Positions 1-7,932 of a stretch of 40,823 nucleotides of DNA are shown piece by piece (positions within the stretch are counted from its first letter, which is position 1; every line of letters begins with the position of its first letter). The notes under the pieces were generated by a model. That model worked only from the letters and a program-made list of their open reading frames with translations. It was not told the origin of the DNA and ran no database searches. This DNA is from Nocardiopsis salina YIM 90010. GTDB taxonomy: Bacteria > Actinomycetota > Actinomycetes > Streptosporangiales > Streptosporangiaceae. The translations under genes were made by a program, and so were the position numbers. The stretch lies in the NCBI RefSeq assembly GCF_000341025.1, contig NZ_ANBF01000072.1, positions 1,596 to 42,418 of the forward strand. The letters are read 5' to 3'.

Positions 1-520
1 TGTCGTCGTCCGTGGCCTCGGCGGTCGGTTCCGGATCCTCGAGTTCGGTGCCTCCGCCGGAGTTGTTGTTGATGAGGGTGACGATCACCGCGACCACGAG
101 CACGATGATGACCGCGCCACCGCCGAGCACGACCCAGAGGCTGGCCTTGCTGCCGCCCCCGCCCTGGGGCGGTTGCGGGGGCTGTCCGGGGCCGCCCGGC
201 CCCATCGGAGCGCCGGGCCCACCCGGGCCACCGGGGTAAGGGGGCTGTCCGCCGCCGTACATGGGCTGGCCCTGCTGGGGACCGTAGCCGGGCTGCCCGC
301 CGGGTCCGTAGCCGGGCTGGCCACCGGGTCCGTAACCGGGCTGGCCGCCCGTGCCGTACCCGGGCTGTCCGGGCATCCCGCCGGGCCGGCCCTGGACAGG
401 GGGCTGTCCGCCGCTGGGGTCACCACCCGGGGGCGGGCCGTAGGGCGGCTGCCCCTCACCGTACTCACCACCGCCGTAGGGGTTCTGCGGTGGCTGGTTG
501 TGAGGTCCGTTATCGCTCAT
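1..520 (-). CDS. Gly/Pro/Gln/Tyr-rich single-pass membrane protein, C-terminus beyond window
   Basis: The frame is open to the left edge, so only the first 173 codons are seen. ATG at 518-520 follows a good Shine-Dalgarno (GAGGGGAG) four bases away. Residues 1-124 are almost entirely Gly, Pro, Gln and Tyr, with tandem GGQPGYGP-type octapeptides at about residues 51-80. One hydrophobic helix lies at about 127-150, followed by an Asn/Gly linker and an acidic stretch (ELEDPEPTAEATDDD) at the edge. This is the architecture of actinobacterial envelope proteins with a disordered cytoplasmic Pro-rich tail, one membrane helix and an outer domain. The outer domain is not in the window, so no function can be given. 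Codon pattern and start are convincing; identity is unknown. Confidence 0.75.
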   Translation of the reverse strand, partial: MSDNGPHNQPPQNPYGGGEYGEGQPPYGPPPGGDPSGGQPPVQGRPGGMPGQPGYGTGGQPGYGPGGQPGYGPGGQPGYGPQQGQPMYGGGQPPYPGGPGGPGAPMGPGGPGQPPQPPQGGGGSKASLWVVLGGGAVIIVLVVAVIVTLINNNSGGGTELEDPEPTAEATDDD

Positions 521-1084
521 GGCTCCCCTCGCCCGGTATCGCTGACCGGTGATGACTGTCTCGCCGTCTTGTGTGGGATGTGTGGGTCCGCCCGTTGGTT
601 CCACGGGTTCCCATGCCTCCACCGCCGCGGGCGAGAGACCGGTGTGGAGGAGGCGGGCCGGGGGAGTGCACCGCGGGAATTGTGGGCCGGCGGTGGCACG
701 GGGGCGGAGCCCGGTCGCCGAGAGCACCCCGCTGACCGGCGGATCCACCGAGGATCGGGATCGGGGGAGGGTGGCTCGGGACGCTCAGCATCCTAACGTC
801 GGAGGGCGGCCGTCCGTGCGGCCGGGGCAGGTTGGATGGGGTATTCCTGTCCCATTTGTGCCAAAGGGCCCGAATGGCGGATGGCGCGTGACACGATCGT
901 GACGACGGATCGGCTGCACACGCTCCCGGGCTGGGGTAATGCCCTTCGGGTCGCCCGGAGGCACGATCTCGACCGGCGAGATGGCGGGCGGCGCTGTCCT
1001 CACCGTCGGTCGCACTACACACGGGTAGCGTCATGTGCTCCCGTGCCCGTGGCCGGATGCGGCCACGAGCGGCCGCCGCCCGGG
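521..1084. other. Intergenic region, no convincing gene
   Basis: This 564-base gap lies upstream of the left-edge membrane protein and downstream of the coiled-coil LAS-like gene. The short frames here on both strands have no family resemblance, no Shine-Dalgarno and no coding pattern. Visible structure: a perfect 10-bp palindrome CACGATCGTG at 892-901, and on the minus strand a TAGGAT hexamer (789-794) that could be a -10 element for the gene starting at 520. Nothing else stands out. Confidence 0.5.
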
Positions 1085-2149
1085 TCAGAACATCGAGATG
1101 TGCACGTGGTCGAAGTGGTTCTCGGTGATGCTGCCGCGGTCGGCCATGTCCCGCCAGTCGGTGTCACCGCGCCGCACGTCCCAGATCTGCTGCCGGTAGA
1201 TCACGTACATGACACCGAGGTCGTCGGCGTTGTCGCGTGCCCATTCGGCGATCTCCCAACCGCGGTCGATCTGCTCCTGGCTGGGCATCTGGCCGTCGTT
1301 GCTGAGCATGAAGTCGCAGGCCCGCCCCTTGGGGTGCTCGCCGACGACCCATCCGCCCTCTTCGCGGAAGCAGCCCACACCGCCCACGTCGTCGCCGCGG
1401 CCGAACTCCTCGATGCCGAGGTCGCGCATCTGCTCCGTGCGCGGCGTGATGTTGTCGGGCGGTTCCATGGGCTGTTCAGGGTGGTCGGCGATGAGCTGGT
1501 GGACCTCGTCGCGCTGCTCCTCCAGCTCCTCCAGGTCCTCCTCGGCCTCGGCCAGGCGCCCCTCGGCGTTCTCCTGCGCGACCTCGTCGCGGGCCAGTGC
1601 CTGCTCGAGTTCGTCGATCTTGTCCTGGTTGGAGCCGGACAGGTAGTCGATGACCACCGCGCGGTCCATCACCACGTCCGGTTCGGCCTCCACGAACAGC
1701 GACAGCGCCGGATCGATGCCGCCCGCGGTATAGGTCGCCACCGCCAGCGAGCGCACCTGCTCCTCGGCCTCCGCTACCTCCTCGAGGGTGCCCTCGGCGC
1801 GGTCCTCGGCGCGCTCGGCCTCGTCCATGACGCCTTCCATGTCACGAAGCTCGCCGTCGTACTCCTCTGACAGCGCGTCCGAACGGTCGCGCAGCGTGTC
1901 CATGTCCTCGGAGTCCATGGGCAGTGCGGCCGTGGCCGGGGACTGCGGGGCGGTGACCAGGACCGAGCCCATCACCAGGCTGAGCGCCCCTGCGCGCACG
2001 CGCCCGGTGAGTCGCGGCCTGCGCAGAGCCGGGGCCAGCTCACCCCAGGTCCAGGTGGGAGGATCGGGCGCCCAGAAATCGGCGTACGGGTCCCCGTCCG
2101 GGTGGGCGGCCCGGGAACCGAACGCTCGGTCGAGGTCGTCGGACTGCAC
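1085..2149 (-). CDS. Secreted coiled-coil protein with LAS-type metallopeptidase-like C-terminal domain
   Basis: 354 residues. I chose GTG at 2147-2149 because AAGGAG lies ten bases upstream; the frame stays open further but that part has no coding character. After about 50 N-terminal residues containing RRPR there is a hydrophobic export segment (about 53-67) ending near ATAALP, then a long acidic coiled coil (about 80-235) with a conserved-looking VATYTAGGIDPALSLF block as in RipA/RipC-type NlpC/P60 proteins. The C-terminal ~110 residues contain HPKGRACD (H-x6-D) and a terminal HVH, which is the zinc-ligand pattern of LAS metallopeptidases (lysostaphin, D-Ala-D-Ala carboxypeptidase, hedgehog). 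The domain resembles one often found at the C-terminus of actinobacterial secreted proteins of unknown activity. A cell-wall hydrolase role is inferred. Confidence 0.8.
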   Translation of the reverse strand: MQSDDLDRAFGSRAAHPDGDPYADFWAPDPPTWTWGELAPALRRPRLTGRVRAGALSLVMGSVLVTAPQSPATAALPMDSEDMDTLRDRSDALSEEYDGELRDMEGVMDEAERAEDRAEGTLEEVAEAEEQVRSLAVATYTAGGIDPALSLFVEAEPDVVMDRAVVIDYLSGSNQDKIDELEQALARDEVAQENAEGRLAEAEEDLEELEEQRDEVHQLIADHPEQPMEPPDNITPRTEQMRDLGIEEFGRGDDVGGVGCFREEGGWVVGEHPKGRACDFMLSNDGQMPSQEQIDRGWEIAEWARDNADDLGVMYVIYRQQIWDVRRGDTDWRDMADRGSITENHFDHVHISMF

Positions 2150-2389
2150 GGTGTGGTCGCTCCTTGTGCCCGACCGGACCCCCGGCGGGCAGGGGTGGTG
2201 CGGGCGCGGCTTCGGGTCGTTCCCGCGACCCGCTCCGAGGGCCGTGTCGTCACCGGGGGGTCCGTACGGGCCTCGTCGGGCGGTTCGTGTGCTCGCCCCG
2301 TGCGCGACACGGGGCGAGGGTCGCGGGATGCACTCGAGTGTAGGCACTCGGCCGGACCGCGCGGGGGGAGGCATCCGAATCCGTGAGAG

Positions 2390-2406
2390 ACATTTGTACA
2401 CAATGT
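2390..2406. promoter_or_regulatory. AT-rich palindromic site, candidate operator
   Basis: ACATT-TGTACAC-AATGT: perfect 5-bp arms with a TGTACA palindrome in the spacer, within one of the few AT-rich patches (2388-2420) of this GC-rich region. It lies between the divergent LAS-like gene and metN. Which gene it would serve, and which protein binds it, cannot be told from sequence. Confidence 0.3.
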
Positions 2407-2571
2407 GTTCCAAATAACGTACGAGCTCGCACCGAATCCGGTGAAACGACCAGTGTGTTCGTGGTTGTCTGGAACCGTGAAGGCTCTCAGGTACGTCACC
2501 ACCGCACCCCACGCCGCCCAGGCGCACACCGCGCGCACCGGCGGCTGTTGTCGCTTTCCGTCCTGATGAGC

Positions 2572-2592
2572 CCCGGGCCGTTTCGGCCCGGG
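2572..2592. terminator. Perfect 9-bp hairpin in metN upstream region
   Basis: CCCGGGCCG, loop TTT, CGGCCCGGG. It has no T-tract. It lies 232 bases before the metN start, so it could be an attenuator or leader element or the end of an unrecognised transcript. Function is not established. Confidence 0.35.
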
Positions 2593-2823
2593 CGTACCCG
2601 AGCCCGCCCCCACACGGGCGGTGAACTCGTTCTCCGGCTCCACAGCCATCCGCACCGCACACGGGCCCACCACCGTGGCCGTGTGCCCGGCGCGCCGCCG
2701 ACGCCGCTTCCCGGCCGCTCCGTACGCTCGGGTGTGGGCGTCATCCCCACGCTGTGAGTCCCGTCCCCGCGACCCCCTGGACCGGGGCCGAGACACCACC
2801 GCTGAGACGTCGATGGGAAATCC

Positions 2824-3792
2824 GTGATTGACGCAGTGGGCCTGCAGAAGGTCTACAGGTTGAAGAAGAGGCAGGTCACCGCTCTGAACGGTGTCGACCT
2901 GCACGTCCGTTCCGGCGAGATCTACGGGGTGGTGGGCCAGAGCGGAGCGGGCAAGAGCACGCTCCTGCGCTCGGTGAACCTCCTGGAGCGTCCCGACCAC
3001 GGGACGGTGGAGGTCGACGGTGAGCAGCTCACGTCGCTGCACGGCGCCGGACTGCGCGCGGCCCGCCGCCGGATCGGCATGGTCCACCAGCACTTCGCGC
3101 TGCTGTCCTCGCGCACGGTCGCGGGCAACGTGGCCTTCCCACTGGAGGTCTCCGGTGTCGGCAGGGCCCAGCGCAACGCCAAGGTCGGCGAGCTCCTGGA
3201 GCTGGTGGGTCTGGGCGACAAGGCCAAGGCCTACCCCTCCCAGCTCTCCGGCGGCCAGAAGCAGCGAGTGGGCATCGCCCGCGCCCTGGCCTCCGACCCC
3301 AAGGTCCTGCTCAGCGACGAGGCGACCTCGGCCCTGGACCCCGAGACCACCGAGTCGATCCTGGCCCTGCTGCGCCGCCTGCGCGACGAGCTGGGTCTGA
3401 CGATCCTGCTCATCACGCACGAGATGGCCGTCATCAAGCGCATCTGCGACTCGGCGGCGATCATGGCCGACGGCGAGTTCCTGGAGTCGGGCCGCGTGCT
3501 GGACCTCATCGGCACGCCCGGCTCCCTGCTGGCGCGCTCGCTCTTCCCACTGCCCGACAACGGCGGCCCGGACACGGTCGCGGTCACCTATCCGCGTTCG
3601 TTCGACCGGCCGATCATGTCGGAGCTCACCCGCCGCTTCGACATCGACGTCAACATCCTCGGCGGCGGTGTGGAAGAGGTAGCCGGGCACTCCGTGGGCC
3701 GCCTGAGCGTGGACCTGCTCGGCAACCGCCGGACCGAGGCGATCGACTACCTGACCCAGCAGGGACTGCTGGTCGAGGAGGCCGGACAGTGA
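2824..3792 (+). CDS. metN: Methionine ABC transporter ATP-binding protein MetN
   Basis: 322 residues, GTG start with GGGA a short distance upstream. It is the ATPase that powers methionine import through MetI with the binding lipoprotein MetQ. Walker A is GQSGAGKS at residues 38-45, the ABC signature LSGGQKQR is near 143, Walker B is VLLSDEATSALD near 164, and the H-loop is THEM. The C-terminal ~80 residues form a NIL-type domain, which in E. coli MetN binds methionine and feedback-inhibits transport. Slightly shorter than the E. coli protein. First gene of metNIQ; its stop overlaps the metI start, implying coupled translation. Family assignment is firm; substrate rests on the metI/metQ context and NIL domain. 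Confidence 0.95.
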   Translation: MIDAVGLQKVYRLKKRQVTALNGVDLHVRSGEIYGVVGQSGAGKSTLLRSVNLLERPDHGTVEVDGEQLTSLHGAGLRAARRRIGMVHQHFALLSSRTVAGNVAFPLEVSGVGRAQRNAKVGELLELVGLGDKAKAYPSQLSGGQKQRVGIARALASDPKVLLSDEATSALDPETTESILALLRRLRDELGLTILLITHEMAVIKRICDSAAIMADGEFLESGRVLDLIGTPGSLLARSLFPLPDNGGPDTVAVTYPRSFDRPIMSELTRRFDIDVNILGGGVEEVAGHSVGRLSVDLLGNRRTEAIDYLTQQGLLVEEAGQ

Positions 3793-4517
3793 TGACCAAC
3801 CCAGCCGACCTCCTGACCCTCGCCGCCGCGGCCGACGCCAACCCGGTCGTGGACTTCGTGCGTGAATGGCCCGCCATGTGGCCGGAACTGTGGTTGAGCA
3901 CCCAGGACACCATCTACATGGTGTGGTGGGCGACCGTGTTCAGCGTGCTCTTCGGCCTGCCGCTGGGCGTGCTGCTCGTGACCACCGACCGGGGCGGGCT
4001 CACACCGGCGCCGGCCGTGCGCGCCGTGCTGAGCACCGTCGTCAACATCGGGCGCTCGCTGCCCTTCATCGTCCTCATGGTGGCGGTCCTGGCGCTGACA
4101 CGCCTGCTGGTGGGCACCACCCTGGGCCCGACGGCGGCGATCGTACCGCTGAGCATCGGTGCCGTCCCCTTCTTCGCTCGCCTGGTGGAGACCTCCCTGC
4201 GCGAGGTGGACCGGGGCGTGATCGAAGCGGCGCACGCCATGGGCACCCGCAAGACCACGATCGTCGGCAAGGTGATGCTGCCCGAGGCCATGGCCGGTCT
4301 CGTCGCCGGTCTGGTGATGACCGTGGTCACCCTGATCTCCTACTCGGCCATGGCCGGGGCCATCGGTGGCGGCGGTCTGGGTGACCTGGCCATCCGCGAG
4401 GGGTATCAACGTTTCAACGACCAGTACCTGTGGGCGACGGTCATCCTGCTGGTGATCATCGTCCAGATCGTGCAGAGCGTGGGCGACCAGGTGGTACGCA
4501 CCCTGTCACGCCGCTGA
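3789..4517 (+). CDS. metI: Methionine ABC transporter permease MetI
   Basis: 242 residues from GTG 3789 (GGAGG seven bases upstream); ATG 3792 in the same frame is an alternative. The start overlaps the metN stop. The protein is an inner-membrane permease with about five membrane helices (for example around residues 35-60, 70-100, 150-180 and 210-230). The EAA loop that docks on the ATPase is visible as EAAHAMGTRKTTIVGKVMLP, near residue 150. N-terminal LLTLAAAADANPVVDF precedes the first helix. Placement between metN and metQ supports methionine specificity. Confidence 0.93.
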   Translation: MMTNPADLLTLAAAADANPVVDFVREWPAMWPELWLSTQDTIYMVWWATVFSVLFGLPLGVLLVTTDRGGLTPAPAVRAVLSTVVNIGRSLPFIVLMVAVLALTRLLVGTTLGPTAAIVPLSIGAVPFFARLVETSLREVDRGVIEAAHAMGTRKTTIVGKVMLPEAMAGLVAGLVMTVVTLISYSAMAGAIGGGGLGDLAIREGYQRFNDQYLWATVILLVIIVQIVQSVGDQVVRTLSRR

Positions 4518-4577
4518 TCCGGAACCGCCCTCCCCGCACCCCCTCACGCATGTGTCGTCCATCGGAGGGAGAAGGCC

Positions 4578-5432
4578 ATGACAGGGAGCATCCGGTCACG
4601 CCCGGTGCGGGGGACCGCGGTCGCCGCGGCCGGCGCGGTGGTTCTGGCCGCGTGCGGGAGCCCGAGCGAGCGCGAGGACGGCGCCGGTGATCTGACGACG
4701 CTGCGGGTGGGGGCCACACCTCTGCCGCACGCGGAGGTCCTGGAGTTCGTCGACGAGGAACTGGCCGAGGAGGAGGGACTGTCCCTCGACATCCAGGAGT
4801 ACACCGACTACAACCAGCCGAACGCCGCGCTCACCGAGGGCGAGCTGGACGCGAACTACTACCAGACGGTGCCCTTCCTGGAGACCTACCTGGAGGGCAA
4901 CCCCGACGCCGACCTGGAGTACGTCGGCGACGTGCACTTGGAGGCGCTGGGCCTGTACTCCGCGGGTGAGGAGTCTCTGGACGACCTGCCGCAGGGCGCC
5001 GAGGTCGGGGTGCCCAACGACGCCTCCAACCTCGGCCGCGCCCTCGACCTCCTGGCCGCGGAGGGCGTCGTGGAGCTGGACGGGGACGTCGGCCGGGTCC
5101 CCGGCGAGGGCGACATCACCGGCAGCGACCTCGACGTGGAGATCACCCCGGTGGAGGCGGCCCAGCTCCCGCGTTCGCTGGAGGACCTCGATGCGGCCGT
5201 GGTCAACGGCAACTACGCGCTCGAGGCCGATCTTCCGGAGAACGCGAATGTCCTGGCCTGGGAGGACAGCGAGGACAACGAGTACGCGAACGGCCTGGTC
5301 GTGCGATCGGAGGACCTCGAATCCGAGGACGTTCGCACGCTCGACGAGCTGTTGCACCGGCCCGAGGTGCGCGACCACATGGAGCAGACGTGGGACGGTG
5401 TCGTCGTCCCGGTCGGCGAGGCCACCGAGTGA
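4578..5432 (+). CDS. metQ: Methionine-binding lipoprotein MetQ
   Basis: 284 residues, ATG preceded by GGAGGGAGAAGG. An N-terminal lipoprotein signal with lipobox LAAC (Cys26) marks attachment to the outer face of the membrane. The mature part has the NlpA/MetQ pattern: LRVGATPLPHAEVLEF, then DYNQPNAALTEGELDANYYQT (split by the family's methionine-binding residues) and VNGNYALEA near residue 210. It captures methionine and delivers it to MetNI. Third and last gene of the operon, 60 bases after metI, followed directly by a strong terminator hairpin. Confidence 0.94.
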   Translation: MTGSIRSRPVRGTAVAAAGAVVLAACGSPSEREDGAGDLTTLRVGATPLPHAEVLEFVDEELAEEEGLSLDIQEYTDYNQPNAALTEGELDANYYQTVPFLETYLEGNPDADLEYVGDVHLEALGLYSAGEESLDDLPQGAEVGVPNDASNLGRALDLLAAEGVVELDGDVGRVPGEGDITGSDLDVEITPVEAAQLPRSLEDLDAAVVNGNYALEADLPENANVLAWEDSEDNEYANGLVVRSEDLESEDVRTLDELLHRPEVRDHMEQTWDGVVVPVGEATE

Positions 5433-5434
5433 GT

Positions 5435-5469
5435 GCCCGTGGTGGCCGGTCCGCCCGGCCACCACGGGC
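5435..5469 (+). terminator. metNIQ terminator hairpin
   Basis: A perfect 15-bp stem, GCCCGTGGTGGCCGG (5435-5449) with CCGGCCACCACGGGC (5455-5469), loop TCCGC, starting two bases after the metQ stop. There is no long T-run, as is usual in high-GC actinomycetes. Confidence 0.8.
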
Positions 5470-5569
5470 CTCTCAGGTCCGCGGCAGCGACCGTCGCTGA
5501 GCCCAGGGGCCCGAGTCTGTCGGCACCGGGGGGCGGTCTGCTTCTCTGTTCGTTCGTGCTCCGAGGAAA

Positions 5570-6036
5570 GTGCTCGCCACCGGTCGGGGCGGGGCCTGGC
5601 TCGGCTCCGAGCCCGAAGAGGTGCACGTCCCCCAGGGCCTGCCCGTCACCCACATGGGCGGGAGGGAGATCGACCCGAGCGGCCTCTACGACGTGCTCGT
5701 GCGGCTGACAGGGGAGAGCGGGGCACCGACCTCCACGTCACCGAGAACGGGTGCGCGTTCGAGGACACCGCCACCGCCGACGGCAGGGTCCACGACCCCG
5801 ACCGCCGCGCCTACCACGAGGCCCACCTGAGAGCCGTCCGCGAGGCCCTGGACACCGGGGTGCCCCTCCGCGGTTATTTCGCCTGGTCGCTTCTGGATAA
5901 TTTCGGGTGGGCGTGGGGATACTCCCGCAGGTTCGGGCTCGTACACGTCGACCACGCGCCCCAGGAACGCGTGGTCGAGGACAGCGGCCTCTGGTCCGCG
6001 GAGCTCGCCCGCACCGGGCGTTTCCCCGATCGGTGA
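5570..6036 (+). pseudogene. Remnant of a GH1 beta-glucosidase (C-terminal third, frameshifted)
   Basis: Two adjacent frames together match the C-terminal third of a family 1 glycoside hydrolase. In one frame (to about 5727) EEVHVPQGLPVTHMGGREID then PSGLYDVLVRL. In the other (from 5728) DLHVTENG, containing the catalytic-nucleophile motif TENG, then GYFAWSLLDNFGWAWGYSRR and RFGLVHVD near the C-terminus. One missing base at about 5726-5728 explains the switch (GAP-DLHVTENG would be restored). The N-terminal two thirds, with the acid/base NEP motif, are absent; the remnant begins shortly after the metQ terminator. Other changes: MGWEI is MGGREI and NFEW is NFGW. It is next to an intact LacI regulator that may once have controlled it. 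Confidence 0.85.
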
Positions 6037-6044
6037 TCCGGCGC

Positions 6045-6059
6045 CGCGAAACCCTCGCG
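6045..6059. promoter_or_regulatory. Short inverted repeat upstream of the LacI-family gene
   Basis: CGCGA-AACCC-TCGCG, perfect 5-bp arms, 84 bases before the regulator start. LacI-family proteins often bind such sites and autoregulate, but the arms are short for a GC-rich genome, so this is a weak candidate. Confidence 0.2.
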
Positions 6060-6142
6060 CGGCACGCCCCGTCACAGCACCCGAGACCGCTCCGGTCCAC
6101 GCGCCGGGGCGGTCCCGCCCACGTGTGGAGAGGAAGCCCCAA

Positions 6143-7174
6143 GTGGCCAAGAACGGTGGTCGGCAGCGCCCGACCCTGGAGATGGTGGCCGAACGCGCCG
6201 GAGTGGGGCGCGGCACAGTCTCGCGTGTGATCAACGGTTCGGCCCAGGTCAGTCCGCGAACCCGGGACGCTGTGCACGCCGCGATCACGGAGCTGGGCTA
6301 CAGCCCCAACCACGCCGCCCGGACCCTGGTGACCCGGCGCACCGACACCATCGCCCTCGTGGTCTCCGAGCCCCGCGACCGCCTGTTCGCAGACCCCTTC
6401 TTCGCCGACATCATCCGCGGGGTCAGCTCCGTACTGCACGAACGCGACCTGCAGTTGATGCTCACCACTGCGCGCAGCGAGGCCGAGCACCAGCGGGCGG
6501 GCGACTACCTCACCGGGTTTCACGTCGACGGTGTGCTCCTGGTTTCCCTGCACCGCGACGACCCGCTGCCCTCACGGCTCACCGCTGCAGGTGTGCCCGT
6601 GGTCCAGGGAGGCCTCCCGCACGCCGGCACGCTCACCGCCCCCTTCTACGTCGAGGTCGACAACGCCGGGGGCGCACGCGAGGCCACCAGACGCCTGCAC
6701 TCGACCGGACACGGCCGCGTCGCCACCGTCAGCGGACCGATGGACATGAACGCCGGGGTCGAACGGCTCCGCGGGTACCGGCAGGTCGTCGAGGAGACCG
6801 GGCTGCCCGACGACGACCGCCTCGTCGAGGAGGGCGACTTCAGCGTGGAGGGCGGGGCCGCGGCCATGGAACGCCTCCTCGACTCCGGGACCGACCCCGA
6901 CGCTGTCTTCGTGGCCTCCGACATGATGGCCCTGGGGGCCATGCGGGTCCTGCGCGAGCGCGGCCTGCGCGTGCCCGACGACCTCGCCCTGGTCGGATTC
7001 GACGACACCCCCATGGCACAGCACAGCGACCCGCCCCTGACCACCGTGCACCAGCCGACCGTGCGCATGGGGAGCGAGATGGCGACCCTGCTCACCGACG
7101 TCGCGATACCCCGTACCGAGGAGACCGCGAACGTGGTGCTGGACACCCATCTCGTCGTGCGCGGGTCCGGCTGA
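6143..7174 (+). CDS. LacI-family transcriptional regulator
   Basis: 343 residues from GTG 6143 (GGAGAGGAAG upstream); a frame-compatible GTG at 6125 is less likely as it has no ribosome site. The N-terminal helix-turn-helix reads TLEMVAERAGVGRGTVSRVI followed by the hinge GYSPNHAARTLVTRRT. The rest is a periplasmic-binding-protein fold with DPFFADIIRGV, GVLLVS, GHGRVATVSGP, FVASDMMALGAMR and LALVGFDDTPMA, all typical LacI/GalR ligand-domain motifs. It should bind a sugar inducer and repress a carbohydrate gene. The adjoining upstream GH1 gene, the natural target by analogy with CelR/BglR systems, is broken, so the regulator is either orphaned or acts elsewhere. Confidence 0.92.
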   Translation: MAKNGGRQRPTLEMVAERAGVGRGTVSRVINGSAQVSPRTRDAVHAAITELGYSPNHAARTLVTRRTDTIALVVSEPRDRLFADPFFADIIRGVSSVLHERDLQLMLTTARSEAEHQRAGDYLTGFHVDGVLLVSLHRDDPLPSRLTAAGVPVVQGGLPHAGTLTAPFYVEVDNAGGAREATRRLHSTGHGRVATVSGPMDMNAGVERLRGYRQVVEETGLPDDDRLVEEGDFSVEGGAAAMERLLDSGTDPDAVFVASDMMALGAMRVLRERGLRVPDDLALVGFDDTPMAQHSDPPLTTVHQPTVRMGSEMATLLTDVAIPRTEETANVVLDTHLVVRGSG

Positions 7175-7256
7175 GGCCGCGCCCGCCCGGTTGGACCGCC
7201 GTTCACGGGCTGTGCCACTCTGATTCGACAGCTACGAGGGGGAACGAGGAGACACG

Positions 7257-7922
7257 ATGCGCTGGGTGACCTACCTGTCCCCGAGCGGGGGCGGCGAACG
7301 TGCCGGAGCCCTCGACGACGGCGACGTACTGGGCAGTCCCGATCACAGAGGACTGGCCGAGCTCCTGGCCGCGGGGCCGCAGGACCTGGCCCGGGCCCAT
7401 GCCCGTGCCGTCGACACCCCGATCGAGATCATCGTCGAACTCGAGGCGCGCATGGCCGCGCCGGTGCGGCCCACCGCCCTGGTCCCTGTGCGGGCCGGCG
7501 AGCGCCTGTGGGAGATCCCCCCGGAGCTGGTCACGGGGGTCGACGACCCGGTCCTGCGTACTGCCCGCGCGGCGCACGCTGGGCTGGCCGCGGTGGCCGG
7601 GGCCGAGGACGGCGCCGCCGCGTTCACCCCCGCGTGCCTGTGGACCGACGACGACGGACTACCGGTCCAGTTGAGTCTGGGGCCGGTGCTGACCACCGCC
7701 GACGAACTGGCGGGTGCACCGGTCGAGGTCGGGGTCTTCGTCGCCGACGACGAGGTCGCCCGAACGACGGTCGGTACGGGGGACGGGTGGCTCGTCTCGG
7801 GCCCGGGGCGGGTGCGCGCGCTGCTGCCGCTGTCCACCCCGCCCCTGGCCGAGGACGACGAGCTCTACGTGGAGCTCGGTCCGCTGGGGGAGTTCGAGGT
7901 CCGGGTCGGCGCCCAGGCCTGA
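7257..7922 (+). CDS. Fumarylacetoacetate-hydrolase-like protein, apparently degenerate
   Basis: 221 residues; ATG preceded by ACGAGGAG. The N-terminus (MRWVTYLSPSGGGERAGALD, then LAELLAAGPQDLARA) matches the N-terminal domain of FAH-family hydrolases. The C-terminal half keeps a recognisable SLGPVLTTADELAGAP-VEVGVFV core, matching the 'LGPWLVT.DEL' stretch of the family. But the metal-binding E-x-E...D segment (usually YEAELAVVIG...) and the substrate loop are absent; instead there is a linker with AAFTPACLWTDDDGLP. The protein is also shorter than the usual 250-290 residues. It is probably not a functional hydrolase in the classical sense. The reading frame is intact, with normal codon use, so it seems to be maintained. 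Confidence 0.65.
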   Translation: MRWVTYLSPSGGGERAGALDDGDVLGSPDHRGLAELLAAGPQDLARAHARAVDTPIEIIVELEARMAAPVRPTALVPVRAGERLWEIPPELVTGVDDPVLRTARAAHAGLAAVAGAEDGAAAFTPACLWTDDDGLPVQLSLGPVLTTADELAGAPVEVGVFVADDEVARTTVGTGDGWLVSGPGRVRALLPLSTPPLAEDDELYVELGPLGEFEVRVGAQA

Positions 7923-7932
7923 TCGAACGGGG

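Larger units (their letters stand above)
2150..2823. other. Divergent intergenic region between the LAS-like gene and metN
   Basis: 674 bases with no convincing coding sequence on either strand. It must hold the promoters of both flanking divergent genes. Two structures are listed separately: an AT-rich palindromic site near 2390-2406 and a perfect hairpin at 2572-2592. I looked for a SAM riboswitch before the methionine transporter (S-box or SAM-IV signatures such as a GGCAACC core) and found none. Confidence 0.5.

Noticed and set aside
510-1034. 174-residue minus-strand frame upstream of the left-edge gene
   Set aside because: Pro/His/Arg-rich random-looking product, no ribosome site, no recognisable family.
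2564-2600. CTGATGAG followed by a perfect hairpin, resembling a hammerhead ribozyme core
   Set aside because: The required GAAA after stem II is absent (GGGCGTACC follows) and no stems I/III could be formed.
2150-2823. SAM riboswitch before metN
   Set aside because: Expected for a methionine transporter, but no S-box or SAM-IV core such as GGCAACC occurs in the region.
1972-3690. 572-residue minus-strand frame over metN
   Set aside because: Mixed low-complexity shadow overlapping the clear MetN coding sequence and the intergenic region.
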